Shown here one piece after another: positions 16,850-25,469 of a stretch of DNA of 64,000 nt. The notes under the pieces were generated by a model, which did not search any database, was not told the origin of the DNA, and was given only the letters and a program-made list of their open reading frames with translations. The position numbers were made by a program, and so were the translations under genes. The first letter of the stretch is position 1; the number at the start of each line of letters is the position of its first letter. Source of the stretch: Microbacterium sp. BLY (lineage in GTDB: Bacteria > Actinomycetota > Actinomycetes > Actinomycetales > Microbacteriaceae); the NCBI RefSeq assembly GCF_017939615.1, contig NZ_JAGKSR010000001.1, positions 372,001 through 436,000 of the forward strand. The letters are read 5' to 3'.

Positions 16850-18580
16850 TCAGTTGCGGCGCAGGGGGCGAGTCGCGCCGCGGGTGTCGAGAGCGAGCTC
16901 CTCCGCATCCATCGCGGCGAGCAGCTCCCGCATGACCTCCTCGTCGAGGTCGCCCGCATCGCGCTCCGCCACGAGGATCTCCCGCCGCACCTGCAGCCAT
17001 CCCTTCGTCAGCGCGACGAGGTCGTCGTAGGACGGACGGGCGACGGCGTCCTCCACCTGCTGGGCGTCGTCGGTGTCCTTCTCCACCCGGGTCATGCGCT
17101 TCGTGAACGCGTCGAACATCCCGAGGTCGACCTCGCCGTGCTTCTGCTCCCACTCCCGGCGCTTCTCGGCGAGGTACGCCTTGCCGGCCTCACGACTCTT
17201 GGCCTTGACGGTCTCCAGGGCCGCCACATCCTCCTCGTGCTCCTCGTCCCCCGCGATCTCCAGGCGCCGGATGAGCAGCGGCAGCGTGAGCCCCTGCAGC
17301 AGCAGCGTGCCCACGGTGACGATGAACGCGACGACGACGATCGCGTGCGCGGCCTCGGTGTCGAGCCCGGCCAGATCGGCGGCGGCGACGGCGATCGCGA
17401 GGGTCACCACCCCGCGCATACCCGCCCAGGAGATGACGGCGTTGTCCTTCCAGGTGAGCCGCAGCCCCGCCATGCGCTCCCGCACGATCTGCGTCCGCAA
17501 CTCGTCGGTGCTCTGATCGCGCCACCGTCGGGACCGCCGTCGACGCTCGTCGAACTCCCCGGAGGCGATCCCCCGATCCATGCGCGCCAACCGGCGACGG
17601 TCCTGGAAGTTCGACCACGCGCTGATCGGATAGATGTAGAGCGGCCGAACGACCAGCACCACGAGCAGCACCGCTCCGGAGAGCAGGAGGATGTGCCCGA
17701 CCGACTCGCTGCCGAGGTCGTTGAGCACCCGCGGGAACTGGAGGCCGATGTACGCGAACACGAAGCTCTCCAGCAGCAGGTCGGCCGACAGCCACAGCGG
17801 CGCCTCCTGCTGCCGGGTCGTGTAGTCGGTGCGCGGCGCGTTGAAGCCCACGAAGAGCCCCATCGCGACGACCGCGAGGACGCCGGAGCCGAGCAGGTGC
17901 TCCGCGATGTTGTAGGCGCCGAAGGGAGCGAGCAGGCCGAACGTGCCGATCACGACCGGGTCGCCGATGCGCATCCGGAGCTGGTGCAGCACGATCCCGA
18001 AGACGAGCCCGATGCCCACCCCCACCCCGACTGCGAGGACGAACTGCCCGACACCGCCCCCGATCGACACGGTCGCCCCCGCGAGGATCGCGGCGAACAC
18101 CCGGTAGAGGGTGAGCGAGGTGGCGTCGTTGATGAGGCTCTCGCCCGACAGCACCGTCATGATGCGGCGGGGAAGCCCGAGACGACGACCGATCGCCGCC
18201 GCCGACACCGCGTCCGGCGGGGCGACGATGGCCCCGAGCAGGAGCGCCCCCGGCAGGGTGAGCGACGGCAGGATCCACCAGGCCACGAGCCCGACAGCGA
18301 ACGCGGTCAGCAGGACGAGCCAGATCCCGAGACGGCGGATCTGCGGGAGGCTCCGCTTGAACCCCACGAACGACACGTCGAGCGCCGCCGAGTAGAGCAG
18401 CGGCGGCAGCACGAGGCTCAGCAGCAGATGCCCGTCGATCTCCATCTCCGGCACCACGGGCAGGAACGACGCGGCGAGCGCGACGACGGTCACCAGCAGC
18501 GGGGCGGGCCATCCCCGCCAGCGCGCGATCGCGGCGACGGCGACAGCTCCGACGAGGACGTAGAAGATCCCGGCTTCCAT
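16850..18580 (-). CDS. Na+/H+ antiporter, CPA1 (NhaP/NHE) family
   Basis: 576 residues: about 12 transmembrane helices (1-420) followed by a long cytoplasmic regulatory tail (about 425-576). The ion-binding region APPDAVSAAAIGRRLGLP near 120-137 and the following SGESLINDATSLTLYR are typical of CPA1 exchangers; the paired Asp residues are present. It expels Na+ (or K+) in exchange for protons for pH and salt homeostasis. No Shine-Dalgarno; TACGCT lies 6 nt before the ATG (18587-18592 minus). It is transcribed alone and converges on the symporter across a nested dyad. Confidence 0.92.
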   Translation of the reverse strand: MEAGIFYVLVGAVAVAAIARWRGWPAPLLVTVVALAASFLPVVPEMEIDGHLLLSLVLPPLLYSAALDVSFVGFKRSLPQIRRLGIWLVLLTAFAVGLVAWWILPSLTLPGALLLGAIVAPPDAVSAAAIGRRLGLPRRIMTVLSGESLINDATSLTLYRVFAAILAGATVSIGGGVGQFVLAVGVGVGIGLVFGIVLHQLRMRIGDPVVIGTFGLLAPFGAYNIAEHLLGSGVLAVVAMGLFVGFNAPRTDYTTRQQEAPLWLSADLLLESFVFAYIGLQFPRVLNDLGSESVGHILLLSGAVLLVVLVVRPLYIYPISAWSNFQDRRRLARMDRGIASGEFDERRRRSRRWRDQSTDELRTQIVRERMAGLRLTWKDNAVISWAGMRGVVTLAIAVAAADLAGLDTEAAHAIVVVAFIVTVGTLLLQGLTLPLLIRRLEIAGDEEHEEDVAALETVKAKSREAGKAYLAEKRREWEQKHGEVDLGMFDAFTKRMTRVEKDTDDAQQVEDAVARPSYDDLVALTKGWLQVRREILVAERDAGDLDEEVMRELLAAMDAEELALDTRGATRPLRRN

Positions 18581-18663
18581 GCGGAAAGCGTAGCGGCGTC
18601 ATCGATGCGCCCCGGCGGCGGCGTCATCCGGGGCGGGTGGCGCACCGCGGCGGCTGCGGTCGG

Positions 18664-18990
18664 TCAGGGGGTCGCGGGGCGTTCGCGACCGGCGGTGTTC
18701 TCGGCGTCGAGGGCCTCCCGAAGGCCCGCGTTCTCGTCCTGCAGGTCGAGCACGCGGGCGATCCCGGCGATGTTGATGCCGTCCCCGCGGAGTGCGGCCG
18801 CCCGGCGCAGCCGCGTGATGTCGTCGTCGCTGTACCGGCGCGTGCCGCCGTCGCTGCGAGCGGGCGCGAGGAGCCCCTTGCTCTCGAAGAGCCGGATCGT
18901 CGCCTCCGGGAGGTCGACGAGCTGGGCGGCCACGGCGATGCCGTAGAGCGGGGTACGCGAGTCGCGGGCGGTCATTCGGGGTGTCCTCAT
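18664..18990 (-). CDS. MerR-family (HspR-like) transcriptional regulator
   Basis: 108 residues. The MerR DNA-binding head is plain: PLYGIAVAAQLVDLPEATIRLFESKGLL, then the wing ARSDGGTRRYSDDDITRLRR, and a short coiled-coil dimerisation tail (about 75-100). HspR-type MerR proteins repress chaperone genes, and this one is divergent from hsp20, so it probably controls that gene through the dyad at 19041-19057. There is no effector domain beyond the coiled coil. A second ATG at 18975 with GAGGA 9 nt upstream is an equally good start. Confidence 0.85.
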   Translation of the reverse strand: MRTPRMTARDSRTPLYGIAVAAQLVDLPEATIRLFESKGLLAPARSDGGTRRYSDDDITRLRRAAALRGDGINIAGIARVLDLQDENAGLREALDAENTAGRERPATP

Positions 18991-18996
18991 TCGGGG

Positions 18997-19025
18997 TTGC
19001 GAGATTTCTGACGGTGTTCTATAAC
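18997..19025 (+). promoter_or_regulatory. Predicted hsp20 promoter
   Basis: -35 TTGCGA (18997-19002), 17-bp spacer, -10 TATAAC (19020-19025). The AT-rich stretch contrasts sharply with the surrounding GC-rich DNA. Predicted transcription start is near 19032. Confidence 0.55.
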
Positions 19026-19040
19026 AAATCTATACCTGAA

Positions 19041-19057
19041 GTGCAGATAATCTGCAC
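19041..19057. promoter_or_regulatory. Palindromic operator candidate in the merR-hsp20 intergenic region
   Basis: GTGCAGAT-A-ATCTGCAC is a perfect 8-1-8 palindrome just downstream of the predicted hsp20 transcription start. It is not the classical HAIR sequence (CTTGAGT-N7-ACTCAAG), so the local MerR protein may use a different site. Confidence 0.6.
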
Positions 19058-19100
19058 CGCACCTCAGCCCTCAGCAGGGCCGCACGAAAGGAGAAACCTC

Positions 19101-19523
19101 ATGGCACTGACCTTCGACCCCTTCAGCCAGCTCGATCGCTTCGCCGCGAGCGTGTTGGACTCCGTGCGCGCACCCCGGTCGATGCCGGTGGACCTGTACC
19201 GCGACGGTGACCGCTACATCCTCCACGCCGATCTCCCGGGGGCGGACCCCGGCTCCATCGACGTCGACCTCGACGGCGGCCAGCTCACGATCCGCGCCCA
19301 GCGGACGGCCGACACGCGCGAAGGCGTCCGCTGGCTCGCCCGCGAGCGTGGCGCCGGATCGTTCCTCCGCCAGTTCTCGCTCGGCGACGGCGTCGACCTG
19401 GACAACATCAGCGCCTCCTACGAGAGCGGCGTGCTGTCCGTCGTGATCCCGGTCAGCGAGCGCGCGAAGCCGCGCAAGATCACCGTCGAGTCCGGCGAAC
19501 AGCGCCAGGCCATCGACGCCTGA
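19101..19523 (+). CDS. Hsp20 / alpha-crystallin small heat-shock protein
   Basis: 140 residues. An ATP-independent holdase. The alpha-crystallin domain spans about 30-125: MPVDLYRDGDRYILHADLPG, SIDVDLDGGQLTIRAQR, then the conserved ASYESGVLSVVIPV hairpin. The short N-terminal arm and C-terminal IT/V extension suit oligomer assembly. AAAGGAG lies about 8 nt before ATG 19101. It is divergent from the MerR gene and followed 64 bp later by a small DUF2795-like gene, perhaps on the same transcript. Confidence 0.93.
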   Translation: MALTFDPFSQLDRFAASVLDSVRAPRSMPVDLYRDGDRYILHADLPGADPGSIDVDLDGGQLTIRAQRTADTREGVRWLARERGAGSFLRQFSLGDGVDLDNISASYESGVLSVVIPVSERAKPRKITVESGEQRQAIDA

Positions 19524-19587
19524 TCGCCCGGGGGCGGCCTCGCGCCGCCCCCGCTCCCTTCCTCTCTTCTCACAGAAAGGACGACTC

Positions 19588-19815
19588 ATGGCCCTCTCCC
19601 CCACCCTCGACCGCTTCCTCGCCGACATGGAGTACCCGGCGACCCGCGATGACCTCCTGCGCGAAGCCGCACGGGAAGGGCTCCCCGCCGACGACCGCGC
19701 CGCACTGCGCGACCTTCCGGAGCAGAGTTTCAGCGCCGCCTGGCTCATCCGCTACCGGCTCGCGCGCGCCGCCCTCGCCGACGCGCTGACCCCTTCGTCG
19801 CCCCTCGCCGCCTAG
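19588..19815 (+). CDS. Small DUF2795-like helical protein
   Basis: 75 residues. The sequence FLADMEYPATRDDLLREAARE followed by ALRDLPEQSFSAAWLI has the DUF2795 pattern, a small helical domain widespread in actinobacteria and often next to stress genes. AAAGGA precedes the ATG by about 8 nt. It follows hsp20 in the same direction, so stress co-expression is likely. Function is unknown. Confidence 0.65.
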   Translation: MALSPTLDRFLADMEYPATRDDLLREAAREGLPADDRAALRDLPEQSFSAAWLIRYRLARAALADALTPSSPLAA

Positions 19816-19818
19816 GGA

Positions 19819-20889
19819 ATGCCGGAGCGGCCGCCGAGGTTGCACCCGGAGATGAACGACGTCGCCCTCTCCGTCCTCGACCTCGTGCCGGTCCGCTCCG
19901 GCCAGACCAGCGCCGAGGCCATCACCGCTTCCCTCACCCTCGCCGAGACCGCCGACCGGCTCGGATACCGACGCTTCTGGTTCGCCGAGCACCACAACAT
20001 GCCCGCCGTCGCGTCCACCACGCCGCCGGTCCTCATCGCGGCCGCGGCGACCCGCACCTCCCGCCTGCGCCTCGGGTCCGGCGGCGTCATGCTGCCCAAC
20101 CACGCGCCGCTGATCGTGGCGGAGCAGTTCGCGGCGCTCGAGGCGATCGCCCCCGGACGCATCGACCTGGGTCTGGGCCGCGCCCCCGGCAGCGACCCGG
20201 TGATCACCCAGCTGCTCCGCGGATCCGGCACCACCAGCGACGTCGAGCAGTTCCCGCGGCACGTGCAGGACATCGCCGCCCTCTTCACCACCGAGGGCGC
20301 CACCGTGCGCTTCACCTCCGGCGGCGAGTACACCGTGCGGGCCACCCCCGCCGCGACCGGGGTCCCCGAGGTGTGGCTGCTGGGATCGAGCGACTACTCC
20401 GCGCAGCTCGCCGCCTCCCTGGGGCTGCCGTACGTCTTCGCGAACCACTTCTCCGGACAGGGTCTCGAGCGCGCGCTCGACCTGTACCGCACGAACTACC
20501 GTCCGAGCGAAGAGCACCCGGAGCCGCGGACCTTCCTCACCGTCAACGCCGTCGCGGCCCCGACCGCCGAGGAGGCCGAGGACCGCGCCCTGCCGCAGCT
20601 GCGGATGATGGCGCGACTCCGGCTCAACCAGCCGCTCGTCCCGTTGGAGACCGTCGAACAGGCCCTCGCCGCGGAGCACGACGCCGCGACCGACCAGGTC
20701 GTCGAGGCCGCGCGATCCCGATGGTTCGTCGGCACGGGTGAGACCGTCGCCGCCGACGTCCGCGCCTTCGCCGCCCGCTTCGGGGTCGACGAGGTCATGC
20801 TCTCCCCGGTCGCCGGCGCCTACGACGCGGAGCCCCGCGACGCCGCTCCCGGCCGCACCCAGACCCTGGAACTCATCTCCGCCGCCTGA
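19819..20889 (+). CDS. LLM-class flavin-dependent oxidoreductase (luciferase-like)
   Basis: 356 residues. A bacterial luciferase-like TIM barrel using FMN or F420: N-terminal LSVLDLVPVRSGQ, FWFAEHHNMPAVAST near 60, RLRLGSGGVMLPNHAPLIVAEQF near 85-108, RIDLGLGRAPGSDP near 118, and a C-terminal MLSPVAGAYD. The substrate is unknown; members of this subgroup (COG2141) are often annotated as alkanal monooxygenase-like. It begins 3 bp after the upstream stop, with no good Shine-Dalgarno at ATG 19819; ATG 19852, which opens MNDVALSVLDLV, is an alternative start close to the domain. Confidence 0.85.
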   Translation: MPERPPRLHPEMNDVALSVLDLVPVRSGQTSAEAITASLTLAETADRLGYRRFWFAEHHNMPAVASTTPPVLIAAAATRTSRLRLGSGGVMLPNHAPLIVAEQFAALEAIAPGRIDLGLGRAPGSDPVITQLLRGSGTTSDVEQFPRHVQDIAALFTTEGATVRFTSGGEYTVRATPAATGVPEVWLLGSSDYSAQLAASLGLPYVFANHFSGQGLERALDLYRTNYRPSEEHPEPRTFLTVNAVAAPTAEEAEDRALPQLRMMARLRLNQPLVPLETVEQALAAEHDAATDQVVEAARSRWFVGTGETVAADVRAFAARFGVDEVMLSPVAGAYDAEPRDAAPGRTQTLELISAA

Positions 20890-20920
20890 CCCCACCCTGG
20901 TCCCCCTGGTCCCGGCCCTC

Positions 20921-21026
20921 GCGGGATCAAAACCGCCCCTCCCCGCCCGTCCCCACGCCCCTTTCCGATCCCCGCTCCACACGCCCCAGGGTCGCGGGAT
21001 CGAAAACGGGCCCGAAGCGAGGAACC
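20921..21026. repeat. Intergenic GCGGGATCRAAAAC repeat region A
   Basis: Two direct units, GCGGGATCAAAACC (20921-20934) and GCGGGATCGAAAAC (20994-21007), are each followed by an inverted relative (CTTTCCGATCCCCGC near 20970 and ACCTTTTGGATCCGGG near 21032). The same unit fills gaps near 25288, 55023 and 63131. It occupies the 284-bp gap 20890-21173, where no gene is seen. Confidence 0.7.
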
Positions 21027-21173
21027 GGGGAACCTTTTGGATCCGGGCTGCGAGGGCGTCGGCGAACAGGCGTCATCCCGCACACCGGACGGCCGTGACG
21101 GGTTCTCCACACGGACTGGAGAGTGGACATCGGGTGAGCTCCGACGGCGGGAAGCCGCGCGCAGCATGAAGGA

Positions 21174-22109
21174 ATGCGACACCGGACTCCTCTCCCTCCC
21201 GACCTCGGGACCGCCTTCGCCGTGCGTGACGCCGCCGCGAGAGGCGTCGGCCGAAAGCGGTACTCCAGCCGGGACCTCGCACGGCCCTTCGCCGGGGTCC
21301 GGGCGATCCGGACCCCGACGACGTTCGACCAGCAGATCGCCTGCTATCTGCCCCGCCTGCGCGACGGACAGGCGTTCGCCGGACGGACGGCCCTGCGCCT
21401 GTGGGGCATCCCCATCCCGGCCCGGTGGACGCCCTCGGAGCCGCTCGATGTGGCCGTCCCGACCGGCACGTCGCCGCCGCGCACCCCGGGCGTCCGCGGC
21501 CGCCGCGTCGCACCCGACCGGATCGAGGTGTGGCGCGTCCGCGGAGCCCCGGTCCTCGACCCGATGTCCGCGGTCTTCCTCTGCGCGCGAGAACTCGCGG
21601 CTCCGGCGCTGACGGTCGCGCTCGACGCGCTTCTCACCGGCAGCGACGCCTACCCCGGCCTGTACGCGGCGCTCCCTGTCGCGAGCGTCTCGGACATCGA
21701 GGAGCGCCTGGCGTGGTGGGGACGATTCCCGGGATGCGGGCGCATTCGCGACGGGCTCCGGCTCGCGCGCCCCGGCGTCGAGTCGCCGAAGGAGACCGAG
21801 ACCCGTCTCCTTCTCGGGCGATTCGGACTGCCCGAGCCCGCCGTTCAGCACGTCGTCCGGGCGGGCGGCCGATTCCTCGCCCGGGTCGACCTCGCCTACC
21901 CGGAGTGCCGCATCGCGATCGAGTACGAAGGGGACGGCCATCGGACGGACCGTGATCAATGGCGGGTCGACGTCCGACGCCAGCGCGACCTCGAGGATCA
22001 CGGGTGGCTCGTGATCCGGGTGACCGAGCTCGACTTCCGCGACGGCGGCGAAGCGCTCGCGGCACGGGTGCACCGAGCCCTCGCGAGGGGCGGAGGGCAC
22101 AGCGGATGA
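21174..22109 (+). CDS. DUF559/Vsr-like endonuclease-fold protein
   Basis: 311 residues. The first ~190 resemble the AbiEi-like or helical N-terminal part common in actinobacterial proteins of this type (FDQQIACYLPRL, AFAGRTALRLWGIPIP). The last ~110 form a PD-(D/E)XK-like domain: ETRLLLGRFGLPEP, then RVDLAYPECRIAIEYEGDGH with Asp and Glu at the expected metal positions, then DVRRQRDLEDHGWLVIRVT. Nuclease activity is inferred from fold only. Such genes occur singly and in multiple copies in Microbacteriaceae. CAGCAT stands 6 nt before ATG; the AAGGA directly abutting it has no spacing, so it is probably leaderless. Confidence 0.75.
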   Translation: MRHRTPLPPDLGTAFAVRDAAARGVGRKRYSSRDLARPFAGVRAIRTPTTFDQQIACYLPRLRDGQAFAGRTALRLWGIPIPARWTPSEPLDVAVPTGTSPPRTPGVRGRRVAPDRIEVWRVRGAPVLDPMSAVFLCARELAAPALTVALDALLTGSDAYPGLYAALPVASVSDIEERLAWWGRFPGCGRIRDGLRLARPGVESPKETETRLLLGRFGLPEPAVQHVVRAGGRFLARVDLAYPECRIAIEYEGDGHRTDRDQWRVDVRRQRDLEDHGWLVIRVTELDFRDGGEALAARVHRALARGGGHSG

Positions 22110-22223
22110 AGGCGGACGGTGATCGGCGGACGCGGAAACGAGGGCTCTTCGTTGCGGCCAGAAGGAGGGGCTGGCCCCCGCGAACCGCGAGGCGTAGCCT
22201 CAGCGGAAGGAAGGGGTTCGACG

Positions 22224-22430
22224 ATGAGCACCAAGACACTCGCACTCTGGGTCGCCTACGGAACGAACGGCGTCGTGGGCAGCATCCGCCATGACGAGGC
22301 CGGCTACGTGGTGACCATGGCGGGAGCGGACGCCGCCACCGGCACCTATCCCACCCTCGCCTCCGCGAAGGGCGCCCTGCACGCACGCATGCTCCCCGGC
22401 AGCGCGTGGCCGCGGTTCCAGGAGCACTGA
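22224..22430 (+). CDS. Small conserved hypothetical protein
   Basis: 68 residues, predicted alpha/beta: LALWVAYGTNGVVGSI, a strand hairpin YVVTMAG, and an alpha-helix SAKGALHARML. No motif is recognised. I chose ATG 22224 because a purine-rich GGAAGGAAGGGG stretch precedes it and the upstream in-frame segment is Gly/Arg-rich and noncoding in appearance. It stands between the endonuclease-like gene and pheA. Confidence 0.55.
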   Translation: MSTKTLALWVAYGTNGVVGSIRHDEAGYVVTMAGADAATGTYPTLASAKGALHARMLPGSAWPRFQEH

Positions 22431-22432
22431 CC

Positions 22433-22468
22433 GCACCCACGGTCCGCCCCGCACCCACGGTCCGCCCC
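22433..22468. repeat. Two tandem 18-bp units after a stop codon
   Basis: GCACCCACGGTCCGCCCC occurs exactly twice in tandem (22433-22450 and 22451-22468), then decays into GCACCCGCCG. It starts 3 bp after the small gene's stop. Confidence 0.8.
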
Positions 22469-22525
22469 GCACCCGCCGTGGCGCTCTGCACCCGCGAGCC
22501 GGAGGGAAAAGGCGCCCGCCGCGCG

Positions 22526-22552
22526 GGCGGGAGGAACGTTTCTCGTCCCGCC
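22526..22552. terminator. Candidate bidirectional terminator between the small gene and pheA
   Basis: 7-bp stem GGCGGGA/TCCCGCC with a 13-nt loop containing TTTCT, between convergent genes. Confidence 0.4.
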
Positions 22553-22579
22553 AGCGCGGGAGAGAGCCACGCGGACGGG

Positions 22580-23521
22580 TCAGGACTCGGGTTCGCCGGA
22601 GAGGATACCGCGGAGCCAGTCGCGCGCTTCGATGAAGACCTCGTCGGAGTAGCGGTCCGGATACTGCACGATCTGCCGGTCGGCCCGGGGATACGAGCCG
22701 AGAAACACCACGCGCGGGCTGAAGCGGCGGATCCCGAGGAGCGCGTCGGCCATCCGCTCGTGCTCGATGTGACCGTCCGCGTCGATGACGAACCGGTACC
22801 GACCGAGCTCGTCGCCGATCGGCCGGGACTCGATGAGAGAGAGGTTGATGCCGCGGGTCGAGAACTGCTCCAGCATCTCCAGCAGGGAGCCGGGGTGGTC
22901 GTGCGGGAGCTCCACGATCAGCGAGGTCTTGTCGGCTCCGGTCGGCGCGGGGGAACGGGTGGTCCGGGTCACCAGCACGAACCGCGTGACGGCGGCCGCG
23001 TTGTCCCCGATGCCCTCCGCCAGCACCTCCACGTCGTAGTGCTGCACGATCCCGGGCGCGGCGATCGCCGCCTGCGCCGGCGAGGTGCCGTCGAGCACGC
23101 CGATCGCGGAGGCGACGTTGCTCGCCGCCGGCACGTGCGAGTGCGTCGGGAGGTGCTCGCCGAGCCAGCCGTGGCACTGCGCGTAGGCGACGGGGTGCGC
23201 GGCGATGACCTCGACCTGGTCGAGCGTGGTCCCCCGGGGCGCGACGAGCACGAAGTTCACCTGCACGAGATACTCGCCGATGATGCGCAGGCCGGGGAGG
23301 GTCGCCAGCGCATCCTGCGTGGTGGAGACACCGCCCTCGATGGAGTTCTCGATGGCGATCATCGCCGCGTCGCTGCGGCCCTCCAGCACGTCCGCGAGCG
23401 CCTCGCCCACGTTGTGCACGGGGCGCCACTCCTGGCCCCGGGCCTCCGCCACCTGGTCGAGGGCCGCCTCCGTGAAGGTTCCGGCTGGTCCGAGGTAGCT
23501 GTAGGTGCGGCGTGCGGTCAC
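22580..23521 (-). CDS. pheA: Prephenate dehydratase
   Basis: 313 residues. It decarboxylates and dehydrates prephenate to phenylpyruvate in phenylalanine synthesis. Catalytic domain about 1-185 with YSYLGPAGTFTEAAL, the conserved ENSIEGGVSTT, and the TRFVLV motif; C-terminal ACT domain (about 200-280) with PGSLLEMLEQFSTRGINLS and ESRP, which binds phenylalanine for feedback control. GTG 23521 begins VTARRTYSYLGPAG; a much longer in-frame reading to 25549 runs antisense through pgm and was rejected. TAGGCT lies 7 nt upstream (23529-23534 minus). It is a monofunctional enzyme, without chorismate mutase. Confidence 0.95.
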   Translation of the reverse strand: MTARRTYSYLGPAGTFTEAALDQVAEARGQEWRPVHNVGEALADVLEGRSDAAMIAIENSIEGGVSTTQDALATLPGLRIIGEYLVQVNFVLVAPRGTTLDQVEVIAAHPVAYAQCHGWLGEHLPTHSHVPAASNVASAIGVLDGTSPAQAAIAAPGIVQHYDVEVLAEGIGDNAAAVTRFVLVTRTTRSPAPTGADKTSLIVELPHDHPGSLLEMLEQFSTRGINLSLIESRPIGDELGRYRFVIDADGHIEHERMADALLGIRRFSPRVVFLGSYPRADRQIVQYPDRYSDEVFIEARDWLRGILSGEPES

Positions 23522-23608
23522 GGCGTTCAGCCTATCCCTCGGTGACTCATCGCATTCCCGCATGTCAAGGCGGATGCGCGCATCGGCCGCACGGGGCAGA
23601 CTGAGAGC

Positions 23609-25252
23609 ATGAGCAGCCGTGCCGGCCTCCCCGCGGAGGAAAGTGACCTGATCGACGTCGACGAGCTGATCGCCGCCTACTACGACCGCGTACCGAACCC
23701 GGACGTGGCGGCCGAACGGGTCGTGTTCGGCACCAGCGGCCATCGCGGCTCGTCTCTCACGAACAGCTTCAACGAGCACCACATCCTCGCCACCACACAG
23801 GCGATCGTCGACTACCGCGCGGCGCAGGGCATCACGGGACCGCTGTTCCTCGGTCGCGACACCCACGCCCTCTCCCTCCCCGCCGAGCGCAGCGCCATCG
23901 AGGTGCTGCTCGCGAACGGCGTCGATGTGCGCGTCGACGCCCGGGACTCCTGGGTGCCCACCCCCGCACTCAGCCACGCCATCCTCACCTACAACCGCGG
24001 GCGCGCCGCCGATGACCCGGGCCGGGCCGACGGCATCGTCGTGACCCCCTCGCACAACCCTCCCCGCGACGGCGGCTTCAAGTACAACCCGCCGCACGGC
24101 GGACCCGCCGACACGGACGCGACCGGCTGGATCGCCGACCGCGCCAACCAGCTCATCGCGGGCGGACTGTCCGACGTCCGGCGCGAGCGGTTCGCCGACG
24201 TGGACTGGGACGCGATCACCGGCTACGACTTCCGGGACGCGTACGTCCGCGACCTTCCCTCGATCATCGACTTCGAGGCGATCCGTCGCGCGGGCGTGCG
24301 GATCGGCGCCGATCCTCTGGGTGGCGCCTCCGTGGAGTACTGGTCGCTGATCGCGGAGATGCACGACATCGATCTGACGGTCGTGAACCCGGAGGTCGAC
24401 CCCACCTGGCGCTTCATGACGCTCGACTGGGACGAGAAGATCCGGATGGACCCGTCCTCGCCCTCGGCCATGGCCGCCCTCGTGGCCAAGAAGGGCGACT
24501 ACGACATCCTCACCGGGAACGACGCCGACGCGGATCGTCACGGCATCGTCACCCCCGACGCCGGGCTGATGAACCCGAACCACTACCTGGCCGTCGCGAT
24601 CGACTACCTCTTCTCGCACCGCGAGCACTGGCCGCGCGACGCCGCGGTGGGCAAGACGCTCGTGTCGTCCATGATCATCGACCGGGTCGCGGAGTCGCTC
24701 GGTCGTCGCCTGCTGGAGGTGCCGGTCGGCTTCAAGTGGTTCGTGCCGGGGCTGCTCGACGGCTCCGTCGCGTTCGGCGGGGAGGAGTCTGCCGGCGCCT
24801 CCTTCCTCCGTCACGACGGCTCCGTGTGGTCCACCGACAAGGACGGCATCCTCCTCTGCCTGCTGGCGGCGGAGATCCTCGCCGTCACGGGCAAGACCCC
24901 GTCCGAGCGCTACGCCGAGCTGGAGGACGCCTTCGGGTCGTCCGCGTATCAGCGGGTCGATGCTCCGGCGACTCCCGAGCAGAAGGCCACCCTCGGCAGG
25001 CTCGCTCCCGAGTCGGTGACCGCGACCACCCTCGCCGGCGAGGACATCACGGCGAAGCTGTCGCACGCTCCCGGCAACGGCGCGGCGATCGGCGGGCTCA
25101 AGGTGCAGACGCCGCACGCGTGGTTCGCCGCCCGGCCGTCCGGCACGGAGGACGTCTACAAGCTCTACGCCGAGAGCCTGCGCGGCCCGGAGCACCTCGC
25201 CGAGGTGCAGGCCGAGGCCCGCGCCGTGGTGTCCGCCGCCCTCGGCGACTGA
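23609..25252 (+). CDS. pgm: Phosphoglucomutase (alpha-D-glucose phosphate-specific)
   Basis: 547 residues, usual length of the Pgm type. It interconverts glucose 1-phosphate and glucose 6-phosphate, linking the gal operon at 40 kb to glycolysis. Visible: VVFGTSGHRGSS near 42, the phosphoserine loop TPSHNPPRDGGFKY near 145, the Mg-binding GNDADADRHG near 305, substrate loop GEESAGASF near 390, and the C-terminal phosphate-binding RPSGTEDVYKLYAES. CAGACT lies 6 nt before ATG 23609, with no spaced Shine-Dalgarno. It is divergent from pheA by 87 bp. Confidence 0.97.
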   Translation: MSSRAGLPAEESDLIDVDELIAAYYDRVPNPDVAAERVVFGTSGHRGSSLTNSFNEHHILATTQAIVDYRAAQGITGPLFLGRDTHALSLPAERSAIEVLLANGVDVRVDARDSWVPTPALSHAILTYNRGRAADDPGRADGIVVTPSHNPPRDGGFKYNPPHGGPADTDATGWIADRANQLIAGGLSDVRRERFADVDWDAITGYDFRDAYVRDLPSIIDFEAIRRAGVRIGADPLGGASVEYWSLIAEMHDIDLTVVNPEVDPTWRFMTLDWDEKIRMDPSSPSAMAALVAKKGDYDILTGNDADADRHGIVTPDAGLMNPNHYLAVAIDYLFSHREHWPRDAAVGKTLVSSMIIDRVAESLGRRLLEVPVGFKWFVPGLLDGSVAFGGEESAGASFLRHDGSVWSTDKDGILLCLLAAEILAVTGKTPSERYAELEDAFGSSAYQRVDAPATPEQKATLGRLAPESVTATTLAGEDITAKLSHAPGNGAAIGGLKVQTPHAWFAARPSGTEDVYKLYAESLRGPEHLAEVQAEARAVVSAALGD

Positions 25253-25286
25253 CACTCCCTCCCGCGGCGCCGCCTCCCGGGCGTGC

Positions 25287-25427
25287 TGCGGGATCGAAAC
25301 CGCTCCCCTCGGCCGCCGCCGGGGGGAGTTTTCGATCCCGCCCTGGGCGTCCGCCCGGCACCACCCCTGTCGCGGGATCGAAAACGGGCCCGGGGGACGC
25401 TGGGGAGGGGCGGTTTTGATCCCGCAC
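25287..25427. repeat. Intergenic GCGGGATCRAAAAC repeat region B (two hairpins)
   Basis: Four units alternate strand: GCGGGATCGAAAC (25288-25300, plus), GTTTTCGATCCCGC (25328-25341, minus), GCGGGATCGAAAAC (25372-25385, plus) and GGTTTTGATCCCGC (25412-25425, minus). They form two stem-loops in series between pgm and the convergent ABC ATPase gene. Confidence 0.8.
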
Positions 25428-25459
25428 GGGGGCGGGGGCGGGGGGGACGGGGGGACGGG
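25428..25459 (+). repeat. G-run tract with quadruplex potential
   Basis: Five or more runs of 3-7 G separated by single C or AC, directly next to the repeat region and 11 bp from the stop of the ABC ATPase gene. Confidence 0.6.
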
Positions 25460-25469
25460 AGCGCGGGGG

